Assembly (NCBI RefSeq): GCF_900168045.1
Contig: NZ_FUYY01000006.1
Coordinates: forward strand, 107,431-171,430
DNA from: Salegentibacter holothuriorum
GTDB lineage: Bacteria; Bacteroidota; Bacteroidia; Flavobacteriales; Flavobacteriaceae
DNA length: 64,000 nucleotides
Direction of reading: 5' to 3'
Shown here: positions 56,587 through 64,000 of the stretch, in pieces
Layout: every line of letters begins with the position of its first letter
Numbering within the stretch: the stretch's first letter is position 1
The notes under the pieces: generated by a model
What the model was told of the DNA's origin: nothing
The model's input: the letters and a program-made list of their open reading frames with translations, nothing else
Databases searched by the model: none
Position numbers and translations under genes: made by a program

Positions 56587-56850
56587 ATGCTCGAACTCGT
56601 CACTATAAAGCAAACTAAAGAAGAACTAGGTAAATGGTGTAAACTTCAAAGAGATCGTTTTGAATTAAGCCAGCAAGAATTGGCTGATCAACTGGGAATA
56701 TCTAGGTATACTATTCAGAAATTTGAAAGCGGGAGAAATTCAACCATCGATACTGTTTTAAAAATTGCTCACCATTTCGAGGATTTGGAGAAGTTTTATA
56801 ATGGTGTAAAATCTTATAATGAACAAAATACTAATCGCTCCTTATATTAA
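56587..56850 (+). CDS. hipB: HipB-like antitoxin / XRE regulator
   Basis: 87 residues from ATG 56587; the longer frame from TTG 56566 starts inside the promoter box. HTH_3 domain (about 18-70: LSQQELADQLGISRYTIQKFESGR). It ends 5 bp before hipA, the standard antitoxin-toxin order. Neutralises HipA and represses the operon in known systems. Confidence 0.85.
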   Translation: MLELVTIKQTKEELGKWCKLQRDRFELSQQELADQLGISRYTIQKFESGRNSTIDTVLKIAHHFEDLEKFYNGVKSYNEQNTNRSLY

Positions 56851-56855
56851 CCATT

Positions 56856-58118
56856 ATGGCTAAAAATACTATCCTAAATGTAAAGCTATTTGATTATGAG
56901 GTTGGAAAGTTAGATTACGATTTGGATCAACGTAAGAGTTTCTTTCAGTATAATCCGGAATTTTTAGAAACAATTCAATTACAAAACATTTTCCCGTATA
57001 TCATTAAACGAATAAAACCAGTTCAGGTATTCTCCGAATATGAAGGAAATACTTTCAAAGGACTCCCTCCAGCCATAGCAGACTCTCTTCCAGATATGTT
57101 CGGTAATATTATTTTTAAAGAATGGTTTGAGGTAAATAATAAAGATAAGACAAAACTTACACCTCTTGAACAGTTAACCTATGTAGCCAATCGCGGGATG
57201 GGTGCTCTGGAATATGAACCGGCCCAGAATCTTCCCAAAACTTCAGCAATTGACCTTGAAGAAATTATTAGTGTATTAAAGCAAGTTATAGATCAAAAAG
57301 AACATACTTCAGAAAAGAACTTAGACAACCTGGCTTTACTCAATATTTTCAAAATGGGTACCTCTGCCGGTGGAGCCAGACCGAAACTATTAATTTCTGA
57401 AAATATTGAGACCGGAGAAATTATCCCCGGGGATATTGTTTCCTCTGAGGATTACAAGCATTACCTGGTAAAGCTTTCCTTAAATGAAGATAGTTATAAT
57501 AAAGAAGTCGTAGAATATGCATACTATAAAATGGCCACTGCCACCGGAATAGCAATGATGCCTTCTAACCTAATTAACGACAAGCATTTTACCACGCTAA
57601 GATATGACAGGCAAAACGGCGCAAAACAACATGTACTAACTGCAAGCGGCTTAACGGGATGGGATTTTCTAAAACCAGAAAACTCATCCTATGAAAATCT
57701 TTTCAAATTAGCTCTGGATTTAAAAATACCTTATAATGAGATTCAGGAACTTTTTAAGCGAATGGTTTTTAATTTGGTCTTTGCCAATATTGATGATCAC
57801 TTAAAAAACCATTCTTTTATATATAATAAGAATTCTGACAAATGGAACCTCGCTCCTGCTTATGATCTCACCTACCCTTTAAACGTAGATTTCAATTATC
57901 ATAAGATCAGCCGTGCGCTGTCTATTAATAATAAACGTGATAATATCCAGCTAAAGGATCTACTTGGGTTAGCAGAAGAATTTTCGATTAAAAATCCGAA
58001 AGGGATTATTGAGAAAGTTCAGGAGCAGATTTCTAACTGGCCGCGAATAGCAGAAGAGCTTAATATTCCTGCTTACGTGGTAGAAAAAATTTCTAAAGAA
58101 TTCAAAATCTTTATTTAA
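56856..58118 (+). CDS. hipA: HipA-family Ser/Thr kinase toxin
   Basis: 420 residues, full-length. N-terminal couple_hipA domain (about 1-105), Gly-rich GTSAGGARPK, catalytic Asp313 and Asn318 in DDHLKNHSF, and metal Asp337 in APAYDLT. All active-site residues are intact. E. coli HipA phosphorylates GltX; the target here is unknown. It lies directly upstream of the CRISPR-Cas9 locus, with a minus-strand tracrRNA between. Confidence 0.9.
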   Translation: MAKNTILNVKLFDYEVGKLDYDLDQRKSFFQYNPEFLETIQLQNIFPYIIKRIKPVQVFSEYEGNTFKGLPPAIADSLPDMFGNIIFKEWFEVNNKDKTKLTPLEQLTYVANRGMGALEYEPAQNLPKTSAIDLEEIISVLKQVIDQKEHTSEKNLDNLALLNIFKMGTSAGGARPKLLISENIETGEIIPGDIVSSEDYKHYLVKLSLNEDSYNKEVVEYAYYKMATATGIAMMPSNLINDKHFTTLRYDRQNGAKQHVLTASGLTGWDFLKPENSSYENLFKLALDLKIPYNEIQELFKRMVFNLVFANIDDHLKNHSFIYNKNSDKWNLAPAYDLTYPLNVDFNYHKISRALSINNKRDNIQLKDLLGLAEEFSIKNPKGIIEKVQEQISNWPRIAEELNIPAYVVEKISKEFKIFI

Positions 58119-58240
58119 CTACAGGTTTTCCCTTATTTTTTGTAGGAAATCATAATTATTTTCAGTAATTATGTTAATAAGTTTTAGGCTACCCTACTTT
58201 CCTAATAATATAATCACCTCTGAAATTTAATTTGCAGTTA

Positions 58241-58320
58241 AAAAAAAGAAAAATCCCACGGAGTACGCAGGATTTAAGATTTTTCTTCGGCTTATAGCCT
58301 TATTGTGAAAAGCTTTCAGT
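58241..58320 (-). ncRNA. tracrRNA of the type II-C CRISPR system
   Basis: Inferred RNA of about 80 nt on the minus strand. From its 5' end: anti-repeat CTGAAAGCTTTTCACAAT (58302-58319), nexus stem GGCTATAAGCC (58289-58299), and a 9-bp terminator hairpin AATCCTGCG/CGTGGGATT (58252-58274) followed by a T-rich run. The ATAAGG and CCG around the nexus resemble Bacteroidota II-C tracrRNAs as I recall them. Its promoter is perfect for the phylum (next entry). Confidence 0.82.
58252..58274 (-). terminator. Terminator hairpin of the tracrRNA
   Basis: 9-bp stem (with two G-T pairs) and 5-nt loop; on the minus strand it is followed by TTTCTTTTTTT. Confidence 0.75.
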
Positions 58321-58324
58321 AATC

Positions 58325-58354
58325 CAAATATATAAAAATATTTTTTATGAACAA
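58325..58354 (-). promoter_or_regulatory. tracrRNA promoter
   Basis: On the minus strand TTG (58352-58354), 19 bp, TATATTTG (58325-58332): an exact match to the Bacteroidota consensus TTG-N19-TAnnTTTG. The TTG lies within codons 2-3 of cas9. Confidence 0.8.
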
Positions 58355-59354
58355 CTTAACTTTAGGAATTGACCTTGGAACAAATAGCATCGGATGGGCA
58401 ATTAGAGATATAACAGCCACTGACAATCAAATCATAAAAAATGGTGTTTTAATATTTGATAAAGGAGTTGGTGAAGAGAAAGGAATTGAGTTTCCTAAAG
58501 TTAAAAAACGTACAGAAAGTAGGGGGAAAAGAAGAAACTACCAGGCAGAAAAATACCGAAAATGGGAATTACTGGAATTTCTTATAAAAGAAAGAATGTG
58601 TCCTTTAACCATTGAAGAATTAAATGAATGGCGGAAATACAACAAAAACAGTCCTAGAAAGTATCCACAAACCGAGACTTTTATCAATTGGCTACGTTAC
58701 GATTTTAATGGAGATGGCAAACCAGATTTTCGCCTTTTTGGAGGTGACAAACACGAAAACCATTACTTATTTCGTGCTAAAGCAGTAAGTGAAAATGAAG
58801 ATGATAAAAAAGTCTTTCAGGAGAATCCTCAAATCCTAGGTAGGGTATTTTATCATTTAGTGCAACGCCGTGGTTTTAAAGGGCGTGATGAAGAGGAGGC
58901 TAAAACTATGTTAGAGGGCAGCAAAAATAATGACACGCCTGGCAGAAATGAAATTAAAGATTATATTATAAAACACCGAAGCTTAGGAGCAGCATTATAC
59001 CATTATCAAAAAGAAAAATCCACTAATGGTGAAAAAATAAGAATCCGTCAGCGCTATAATCTTAGAAAAGATTATGAAAACGAATTAAAGGAAATCTGTC
59101 GAGTTCAAGGCTTGGAAAAAACATCTTATGAAAAACTTTGGAAAGCAATTATCTGGCAAAGGCCTTTGCGTACCCAAAAAGGTTCGGTAGGATTGTGTAC
59201 CTATGAAAAAAACAAAAGACGCGCCCCCATTAGCCACCCGTTATATGAAGAATATAGAACCTGGGTTTTTATCAATAATTTAAAGATTGAAGCTCCGCAA
59301 GGTTGGAAACAGGAAGATTATTTAAAAGAGACAAATCTATCCTATTTTTTATAA
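58347..59354 (+). CDS. cas9: Cas9, N-terminal part (frameshifted)
   Basis: 335 residues ending at a premature TAA. Contains RuvC-I with catalytic Asp9 (LGIDLGTNSIGWAI), the Arg-rich bridge helix (KKRTESRGKRRNYQAEKYRK, about 52-71) and the start of the REC lobe. The reading continues in another frame from 59356. Removing one T from TTTTTT (59345-59350) joins NLSYF to YKVGNDF and gives a 1423-residue protein, normal for Bacteroidota II-C Cas9. ATG follows the divergent tracrRNA promoter. Confidence 0.9.
   Translation: MNNLTLGIDLGTNSIGWAIRDITATDNQIIKNGVLIFDKGVGEEKGIEFPKVKKRTESRGKRRNYQAEKYRKWELLEFLIKERMCPLTIEELNEWRKYNKNSPRKYPQTETFINWLRYDFNGDGKPDFRLFGGDKHENHYLFRAKAVSENEDDKKVFQENPQILGRVFYHLVQRRGFKGRDEEEAKTMLEGSKNNDTPGRNEIKDYIIKHRSLGAALYHYQKEKSTNGEKIRIRQRYNLRKDYENELKEICRVQGLEKTSYEKLWKAIIWQRPLRTQKGSVGLCTYEKNKRRAPISHPLYEEYRTWVFINNLKIEAPQGWKQEDYLKETNLSYFL
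59345..59350 (+). other. Frameshift site in cas9 (T6 run)
   Basis: The upstream frame reads TAT TTT TTA TAA; with five T it reads TAT TTT TAT AAA GTG and enters the downstream frame. A +1 base relative to an intact gene. Confidence 0.8.
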
Positions 59355-59355
59355 A

Positions 59356-62300
59356 GTGGGAAATGATTTCAGCCTTAAATCTATTCTCAATCAATTAGAC
59401 AAAGATGAGGCAACAATTACTTCCGGTTATGCAATAAGAGAAAAGACAAAAGTACTTTCAACAAAGCTACTGAAACAATTTGAAGATATTTTTGGTGAAA
59501 ACTGGAAAGAAAATTTAGGTTGGAATGATGCTTTTGTTCGAAATGCTCAACCAACAAAGAAAAATTCAAGCTACTATACCTTTGAAGACCTTTGGCATGT
59601 ATTATTCACCTTTGATAGCGAAGAAAAATTAAAAGAATTTGCGTTAGAAAAGTTAAAACTTGAAAAAGCGAAGGCAGAGAAATTTTCTAAAATAAGACTT
59701 CAACAAGGCTATGCTACTTTAAGCCTATCAGCTATAAAAAAGATTCTACCATATCTTCAAAAAGGGTTTACTTATTCCAAGGCTGTATATATGGGCAACC
59801 TTCAAAAAGTTCTGGGAACTCATGAAGTTTCAGATGAGTTTATTAATCATTTTGCTTTTGAGATTGATAAAATTTACGAAAGTGTTTCTACCGAGCGTAA
59901 GTTAAATAATGTTTTAAATGGTTTATTCAGAACAGAGCTGGTGGCTGAAGGAGATTATCATTTAGGCGAACACGAAGATTTGGATACATCAGATGTGAAC
60001 TTGATCAAACAACATATTGTTGCTGTTTTAGGTGATAAAACATGGGGAGAGATCGATGAAGACCAGAAAGAGGAATACGTGAATTTCGTAAAAGAAAAAT
60101 ATAAAGAATTTCTTCAAAAACCATTTCAAGCCAAGAAAGGGAGTTTCATAGAACAGCCTAGAATTCATGACGCTATTTTCAAATATTTGCAGGAACATTA
60201 TCCAGAACAAGTTCCCAAAAAAAACATTCAATATTTATGGCATCCTTCAGAACAAGAAAAGTACCCAAATTCAGATACTTATCAGGAAATAAACCAAAAA
60301 GGCAAAGTATTCTATATTAAGGAATCCGAACTCAATTCTTTTTTACACCGCAACCCTCATGCCGAGGCAGACGGGATTTCATTAAAACTTCTAAGAAATC
60401 CGGAACCAATAAGCAAAGGTTTTAAAAATCCGATGGCTTTAAAAAGTTTACATAAATTAAAGCAATTGCTAAACTTTTTATTACAAACACAACTAATTAA
60501 TGCTCATACTAGGATTGTTGTTGAAATTGCAAGGGAGCTAAATGACGCCAATTACCGTAAAGCTCTAGAACAATGGCAAAGTGAACGAGAAAAGAAAAAC
60601 CAAAAGTTCAGGGATACTATTGAAGAAATCAACCAAGAATGTAACACAAGTTTTGACCCTAACAGTAAAGCGTTAATTCGAAAAATCAGGTTATGGGAAG
60701 AACAAGGTAAAAAATGCATGTATACCGGAGCAATGATCAATAAATGCGACTTGTTGAATGGCGAATACTATGATTTTGAGCATACCATTCCCGCAAGCAT
60801 TAGTTTTGATAACGAATTAAAAAACCTAACACTGGCAGACAAAAATTACAATTCGAATATCAAAGGCAAAAAATTCCCCACACAACTTGATAATTATGAT
60901 TCAGAAGGTGATTTTAATGGAAAGCCTCTTCAGCCTATCCTGAAAAATATTGAAGCCTTATTCGGCAAAAGAAGTGTAGAGAAAAAGACTATAAAGAAAA
61001 AAGGTATACAGAAAGAAATTACTATTGAAAAGTGGAGCAAGATTGCGGAACTTGAATTTCAACTAAGTAAATTAAGTAGTTTAAGAGGTGTTGAACCTAA
61101 AGATAAAAGGGATAGCCTTATCCAGAAAAGACATAAGTTAAAGTTCGAATTAGATTATTTAAAGCAAAAACTACAAACTTTTACTATTGAAGAGTACAAA
61201 GCTAGCTGGCGTAATAGCCAGTTACGCGACACCCAAATAATGACCAAATATGCAGTGCCATATCTTAAAACAGTTTTTAATCGTGTAGAGGTTCAAAAAG
61301 GAAGTGTTGTTGATATATTTAAAGAAGTGTACAATGTAAAATTAAGAAGTGATAAAAAAGATCGTTCAAAACACAGTCATCACGCAGTAGATGGAGCTAT
61401 TCTCACATTAATTCCGAAAGCTGCCCAACGGGACAAAATTATTAAAGAATACCAATTAAGAAAGGATGAAGGCTTTGGAGAGATTTACCACGAAACCCCG
61501 AAAGAGTGGGACAACTTTAAAGTTTCATATATAAAAAACATAGAAGAAAAGACACTCATTAATAATCTTAAAGAGCATAGAACTTTAAATTCGACCTTTA
61601 AAAAACTTAGAAAACGTGGAAAAATAGATCGAAAAGAAAATGGTGACCCTAAATGGGCTAAAGGCGATAGCATTCGAGGTCAGTTGCATGATGAGTCATT
61701 TTACGGAGCTATAAAACAACCCAAACGTAACGAGGATAATACGATTATTTTTAATGAAGAAAAGAGCATGGTTTTGGAAGACAAAATCAGGCTTGTAATT
61801 AGAAGACCTCTTGCTTATGCTAAAGACAATAATACACCAGGTTTCAAAAAATTAGATGAGATAGAAAAAGTCATTATTGATAAAGCTTTGTTCCAGATAA
61901 TAGAAAAGCAAGTTGAAGATGCAGGCAGTTTTAAAGATGCTTTACAAACGGGTATATATATGCTTAACCGAAAAGGAGAAAAAGTCAATAAAATTAGGCA
62001 TATACGATGTGAATTTAAAGGACTAAGTTATAATGCCGCTGTAAAACCCCACAAACATGTATTTATTTCTGATAAAGAATATAAGCATTCAACAATCGCT
62101 AAGGGTGGAAATAATATATTTTGCCTGTTTTATAAAGGTGAAATCAAAGGCAAAGAAGAAAGGGCGATCAATAACATCGGAATTTTTGATTTGGCAAAAT
62201 TAGAGATTGAAGATGAAAAAGAATTCTTTGAAATTCCCCATTTCAATTTCATTCAAAAGAAAAAAAGCCAACTTTCACTGTATGCAATCTTGAAGACAGG

Positions 62301-62619
62301 ACAAAAGGCCATTTTTTATAAAGAAAGTTTGGAGGAGTTAATGGAGCTTGATGAAAAAGAACTTTCTAAACGAATGTATAAAATGTATCAATTTGAGCGG
62401 GGAAAAGGCGGAGATAAAATAAAATTCAAACATCATTTAATATCAGGACCAAATATCGATATTATTAAAAAATTACCAAAAGAGTACAAAGAAGCTTCTC
62501 CATTTGGAAGTTTCGAAGAACAGCCTCTAATGCGCCTAACAGCCGGAAATTGGAACTTTGCCATAGAAGAAAAAGATTTTGAGATAAACTTAGATGGTTC
62601 TATTAATTGGAATATATAA
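59356..62619 (+). CDS. cas9: Cas9, C-terminal part (REC, RuvC-II/III, HNH, PAM-interacting)
   Basis: 1087 residues from GTG 59356, though a separate start is not likely in nature. RuvC-II Glu390 (IVVEIARELN), HNH with His476 (DFEHTIPAS) and Asn497 (LADKNYN), and RuvC-III His676/Asp679 (HSHHAVDGAI) are intact; in the joined protein these are 726, 812, 833, 1012 and 1015. The C-terminal ~350 residues form WED/PI domains. cas1 starts 3 bp after the stop. On its own this part lacks RuvC-I and could at most keep HNH activity. Confidence 0.92.
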   Translation: MGNDFSLKSILNQLDKDEATITSGYAIREKTKVLSTKLLKQFEDIFGENWKENLGWNDAFVRNAQPTKKNSSYYTFEDLWHVLFTFDSEEKLKEFALEKLKLEKAKAEKFSKIRLQQGYATLSLSAIKKILPYLQKGFTYSKAVYMGNLQKVLGTHEVSDEFINHFAFEIDKIYESVSTERKLNNVLNGLFRTELVAEGDYHLGEHEDLDTSDVNLIKQHIVAVLGDKTWGEIDEDQKEEYVNFVKEKYKEFLQKPFQAKKGSFIEQPRIHDAIFKYLQEHYPEQVPKKNIQYLWHPSEQEKYPNSDTYQEINQKGKVFYIKESELNSFLHRNPHAEADGISLKLLRNPEPISKGFKNPMALKSLHKLKQLLNFLLQTQLINAHTRIVVEIARELNDANYRKALEQWQSEREKKNQKFRDTIEEINQECNTSFDPNSKALIRKIRLWEEQGKKCMYTGAMINKCDLLNGEYYDFEHTIPASISFDNELKNLTLADKNYNSNIKGKKFPTQLDNYDSEGDFNGKPLQPILKNIEALFGKRSVEKKTIKKKGIQKEITIEKWSKIAELEFQLSKLSSLRGVEPKDKRDSLIQKRHKLKFELDYLKQKLQTFTIEEYKASWRNSQLRDTQIMTKYAVPYLKTVFNRVEVQKGSVVDIFKEVYNVKLRSDKKDRSKHSHHAVDGAILTLIPKAAQRDKIIKEYQLRKDEGFGEIYHETPKEWDNFKVSYIKNIEEKTLINNLKEHRTLNSTFKKLRKRGKIDRKENGDPKWAKGDSIRGQLHDESFYGAIKQPKRNEDNTIIFNEEKSMVLEDKIRLVIRRPLAYAKDNNTPGFKKLDEIEKVIIDKALFQIIEKQVEDAGSFKDALQTGIYMLNRKGEKVNKIRHIRCEFKGLSYNAAVKPHKHVFISDKEYKHSTIAKGGNNIFCLFYKGEIKGKEERAINNIGIFDLAKLEIEDEKEFFEIPHFNFIQKKKSQLSLYAILKTGQKAIFYKESLEELMELDEKELSKRMYKMYQFERGKGGDKIKFKHHLISGPNIDIIKKLPKEYKEASPFGSFEEQPLMRLTAGNWNFAIEEKDFEINLDGSINWNI

Positions 62620-62622
62620 TCT

Positions 62623-63519
62623 ATGATTAAACGCAGCCTTTTTTTTGCCAATCCCGCCTATTTAAGCACAAAAAATGAACAGTTAGTAGTATCTTTCCCT
62701 GAAGAAGGAAAAGTAAATAAAACAATTCCCATTGAAGATATTGGTATGCTAGTATTAGAGAACCCGCAGATCACGCTAACAAACGGACTCATAACCAAAC
62801 TTATTCAGAACAAAGCTGCGGTGGTAAATTGCGATAAACAGCACCTACCCTGCTCTATTTTGCAACCGCTTGTTGGGCATACGGAACAAACAGAACGTTT
62901 TTCAGCGCAACTCAGTGCTAGTTTACCTTTAAAGAAAAACCTATGGCAGCAAACCATAAGTGCTAAAATTAACAATCAGGCACAGCACCTTTTCCGAAGA
63001 AATAAAAACCATAAAAAACTGGCGCGCTGGGCAGGTGATGTCAAAAGCGGCGATACCGAAAATCACGAAGCCGTTGCAGCCGCCCATTATTGGCAGAACC
63101 TTTTTGATATAGAAGGATTTACCAGATATAGACACGGGGATCCTCCAAATAATCTGCTAAACTACGGCTATGCAATTCTACGAGCAATTGCTGCAAGAGC
63201 CCTAATTAGTTCCGGCTTACTGCCAGGCGTGGGAATCTTTCATCATAATAAGTACAATGCGTTTGCCCTGGCCGATGATATTATGGAACCTTATCGCATT
63301 TATGTAGATGACCTGGTTTATGAAATGGTGGTTGCGGAAAAGAATATTGACGAATTGACTACAGACTTGAAATCCCAACTTCTAAAAATCCCAGCCTTAG
63401 ATGTTTTTATTGATGGAAAATGGAGTCCGCTAATGGTGGCCCTTAGTAGGACGACTAATTCTTTATACGAGTGCTTTGCCAATCTAAGTCGAAGGATTCT
63501 TTATCCGGTTTATCAATAA
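62623..63519 (+). CDS. cas1: CRISPR adaptation integrase Cas1 (type II-C)
   Basis: 298 residues. Metal ligands Glu149 (NHEAVAAAHYW), His207 (GIFHHNKYNAFALA) and Asp219 (DDIMEPYR). N-terminal beta domain and C-terminal helical domain are complete. With Cas2 it inserts new spacers; in type II, Cas9 and tracrRNA are also needed. No csn2 or cas4 is present, which fits subtype II-C. Confidence 0.95.
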   Translation: MIKRSLFFANPAYLSTKNEQLVVSFPEEGKVNKTIPIEDIGMLVLENPQITLTNGLITKLIQNKAAVVNCDKQHLPCSILQPLVGHTEQTERFSAQLSASLPLKKNLWQQTISAKINNQAQHLFRRNKNHKKLARWAGDVKSGDTENHEAVAAAHYWQNLFDIEGFTRYRHGDPPNNLLNYGYAILRAIAARALISSGLLPGVGIFHHNKYNAFALADDIMEPYRIYVDDLVYEMVVAEKNIDELTTDLKSQLLKIPALDVFIDGKWSPLMVALSRTTNSLYECFANLSRRILYPVYQ

Positions 63520-63538
63520 TGATATTCGGTTTGGATAA

Positions 63539-63923
<385 letters not shown>

Positions 63924-64000
63924 GTCAATGCAGTCAAGACATCTCAAAAGCTTCTTATTTTTTAATTCTAAGAGACACCTTAAAAAACAGGATACCAGCA

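Noticed and set aside
58301..58340. A stray CRISPR repeat on the plus strand upstream of cas9
   Set aside because: The resemblance is explained by the anti-repeat of the minus-strand tracrRNA.
59356..62619. A naturally split Cas9 with its own start at GTG 59356
   Set aside because: The break falls inside the REC lobe, there is a 1-bp gap with no start signals, and deletion of one T restores a normal protein.

Overview
The window reads as a chromosome segment of a marine-type Flavobacteriia (Bacteroidota; the Gramella/Salegentibacter/Zunongwangia part of the family is a guess from gene content). The DNA is AT-rich. Genes mostly lack Shine-Dalgarno sequences. Several upstream regions carry the Bacteroidota -7 box TAnnTTTG. 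Families typical of the group are present: DUF5686 outer-membrane proteins, TonB C-terminal secreted proteins, DUF5117-type metalloproteases, DUF6122 and 2TM proteins, Kdo transferase for LPS, and a type II-C Cas9 of the Bacteroidota kind.

Layout. 1-3.3 kb: 3' part of a propeller-amidohydrolase, then two small membrane proteins. 3.6-7.4 kb: aldehyde dehydrogenase with DUF779 partner, a divergent AraC regulator and a double-DUF302 protein. 7.6-9.9 kb: deoxynucleoside kinase, fatty acid hydroxylase, lipoate ligase. 10.2-15.5 kb: a non-homologous end joining block (small Rho_N/SAP-like protein, Ku, LigD, then an App1-type phosphatase) with a divergent YciE-like ferritin-fold gene. 15.7-18.7 kb: membrane and soluble pyrophosphatases side by side. 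18.8-28.7 kb: DUF5686 barrel protein, PDH E1 beta, ETF beta/alpha, bifunctional nuclease, nucleoside transporter, thymidylate synthase and two tandem TonB-CTD proteins. 28.8-32.1 kb: ergothioneine genes egtB-egtD, converging on a class V PLP enzyme. 32.1-41.5 kb: folA, fructosamine kinase, fabD, amidohydrolase, DegT aminotransferase, Kdo transferase, three tiny acidic lipoproteins, and an S24-type repressor with a clear palindromic operator. 41.6-54.7 kb: two-component genes, SDR, D-Ala-D-Ala dipeptidase, a frameshifted small membrane gene, zinc metalloprotease, desaturase, flavin reductase, MscS and YihY proteins.

54.8-64 kb is the accessory end. arsM is intact, but its neighbour arsR is broken by indels. 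A DnaC-like ATPase fragment and an intact hipBA toxin-antitoxin pair follow, then a type II-C CRISPR-Cas locus: tracrRNA (minus strand), cas9, cas1, cas2. The tracrRNA is not an open reading frame. I infer it from a perfect TTG-N19-TAnnTTTG promoter, an anti-repeat, a GGCT/AGCC nexus stem and a T-tailed terminator, all lying between hipA and cas9. cas9 is interrupted by a one-base frameshift in a T6 run after codon 334; all catalytic residues are otherwise present. No CRISPR array lies inside the window; it is expected just past 64000, with repeats beginning close to TTGTGAAAAGCTTTCAG.

Repeats: at least two families of dispersed intergenic palindromic elements (three copies each) are present, one copy sitting inside the loop of a transcription terminator. 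Three loci (cas9, 47.0-47.4 kb, arsR) carry single-base indels, mostly in homopolymers, so real gene decay and sequencing error must be separated before biology is built on the broken cas9.
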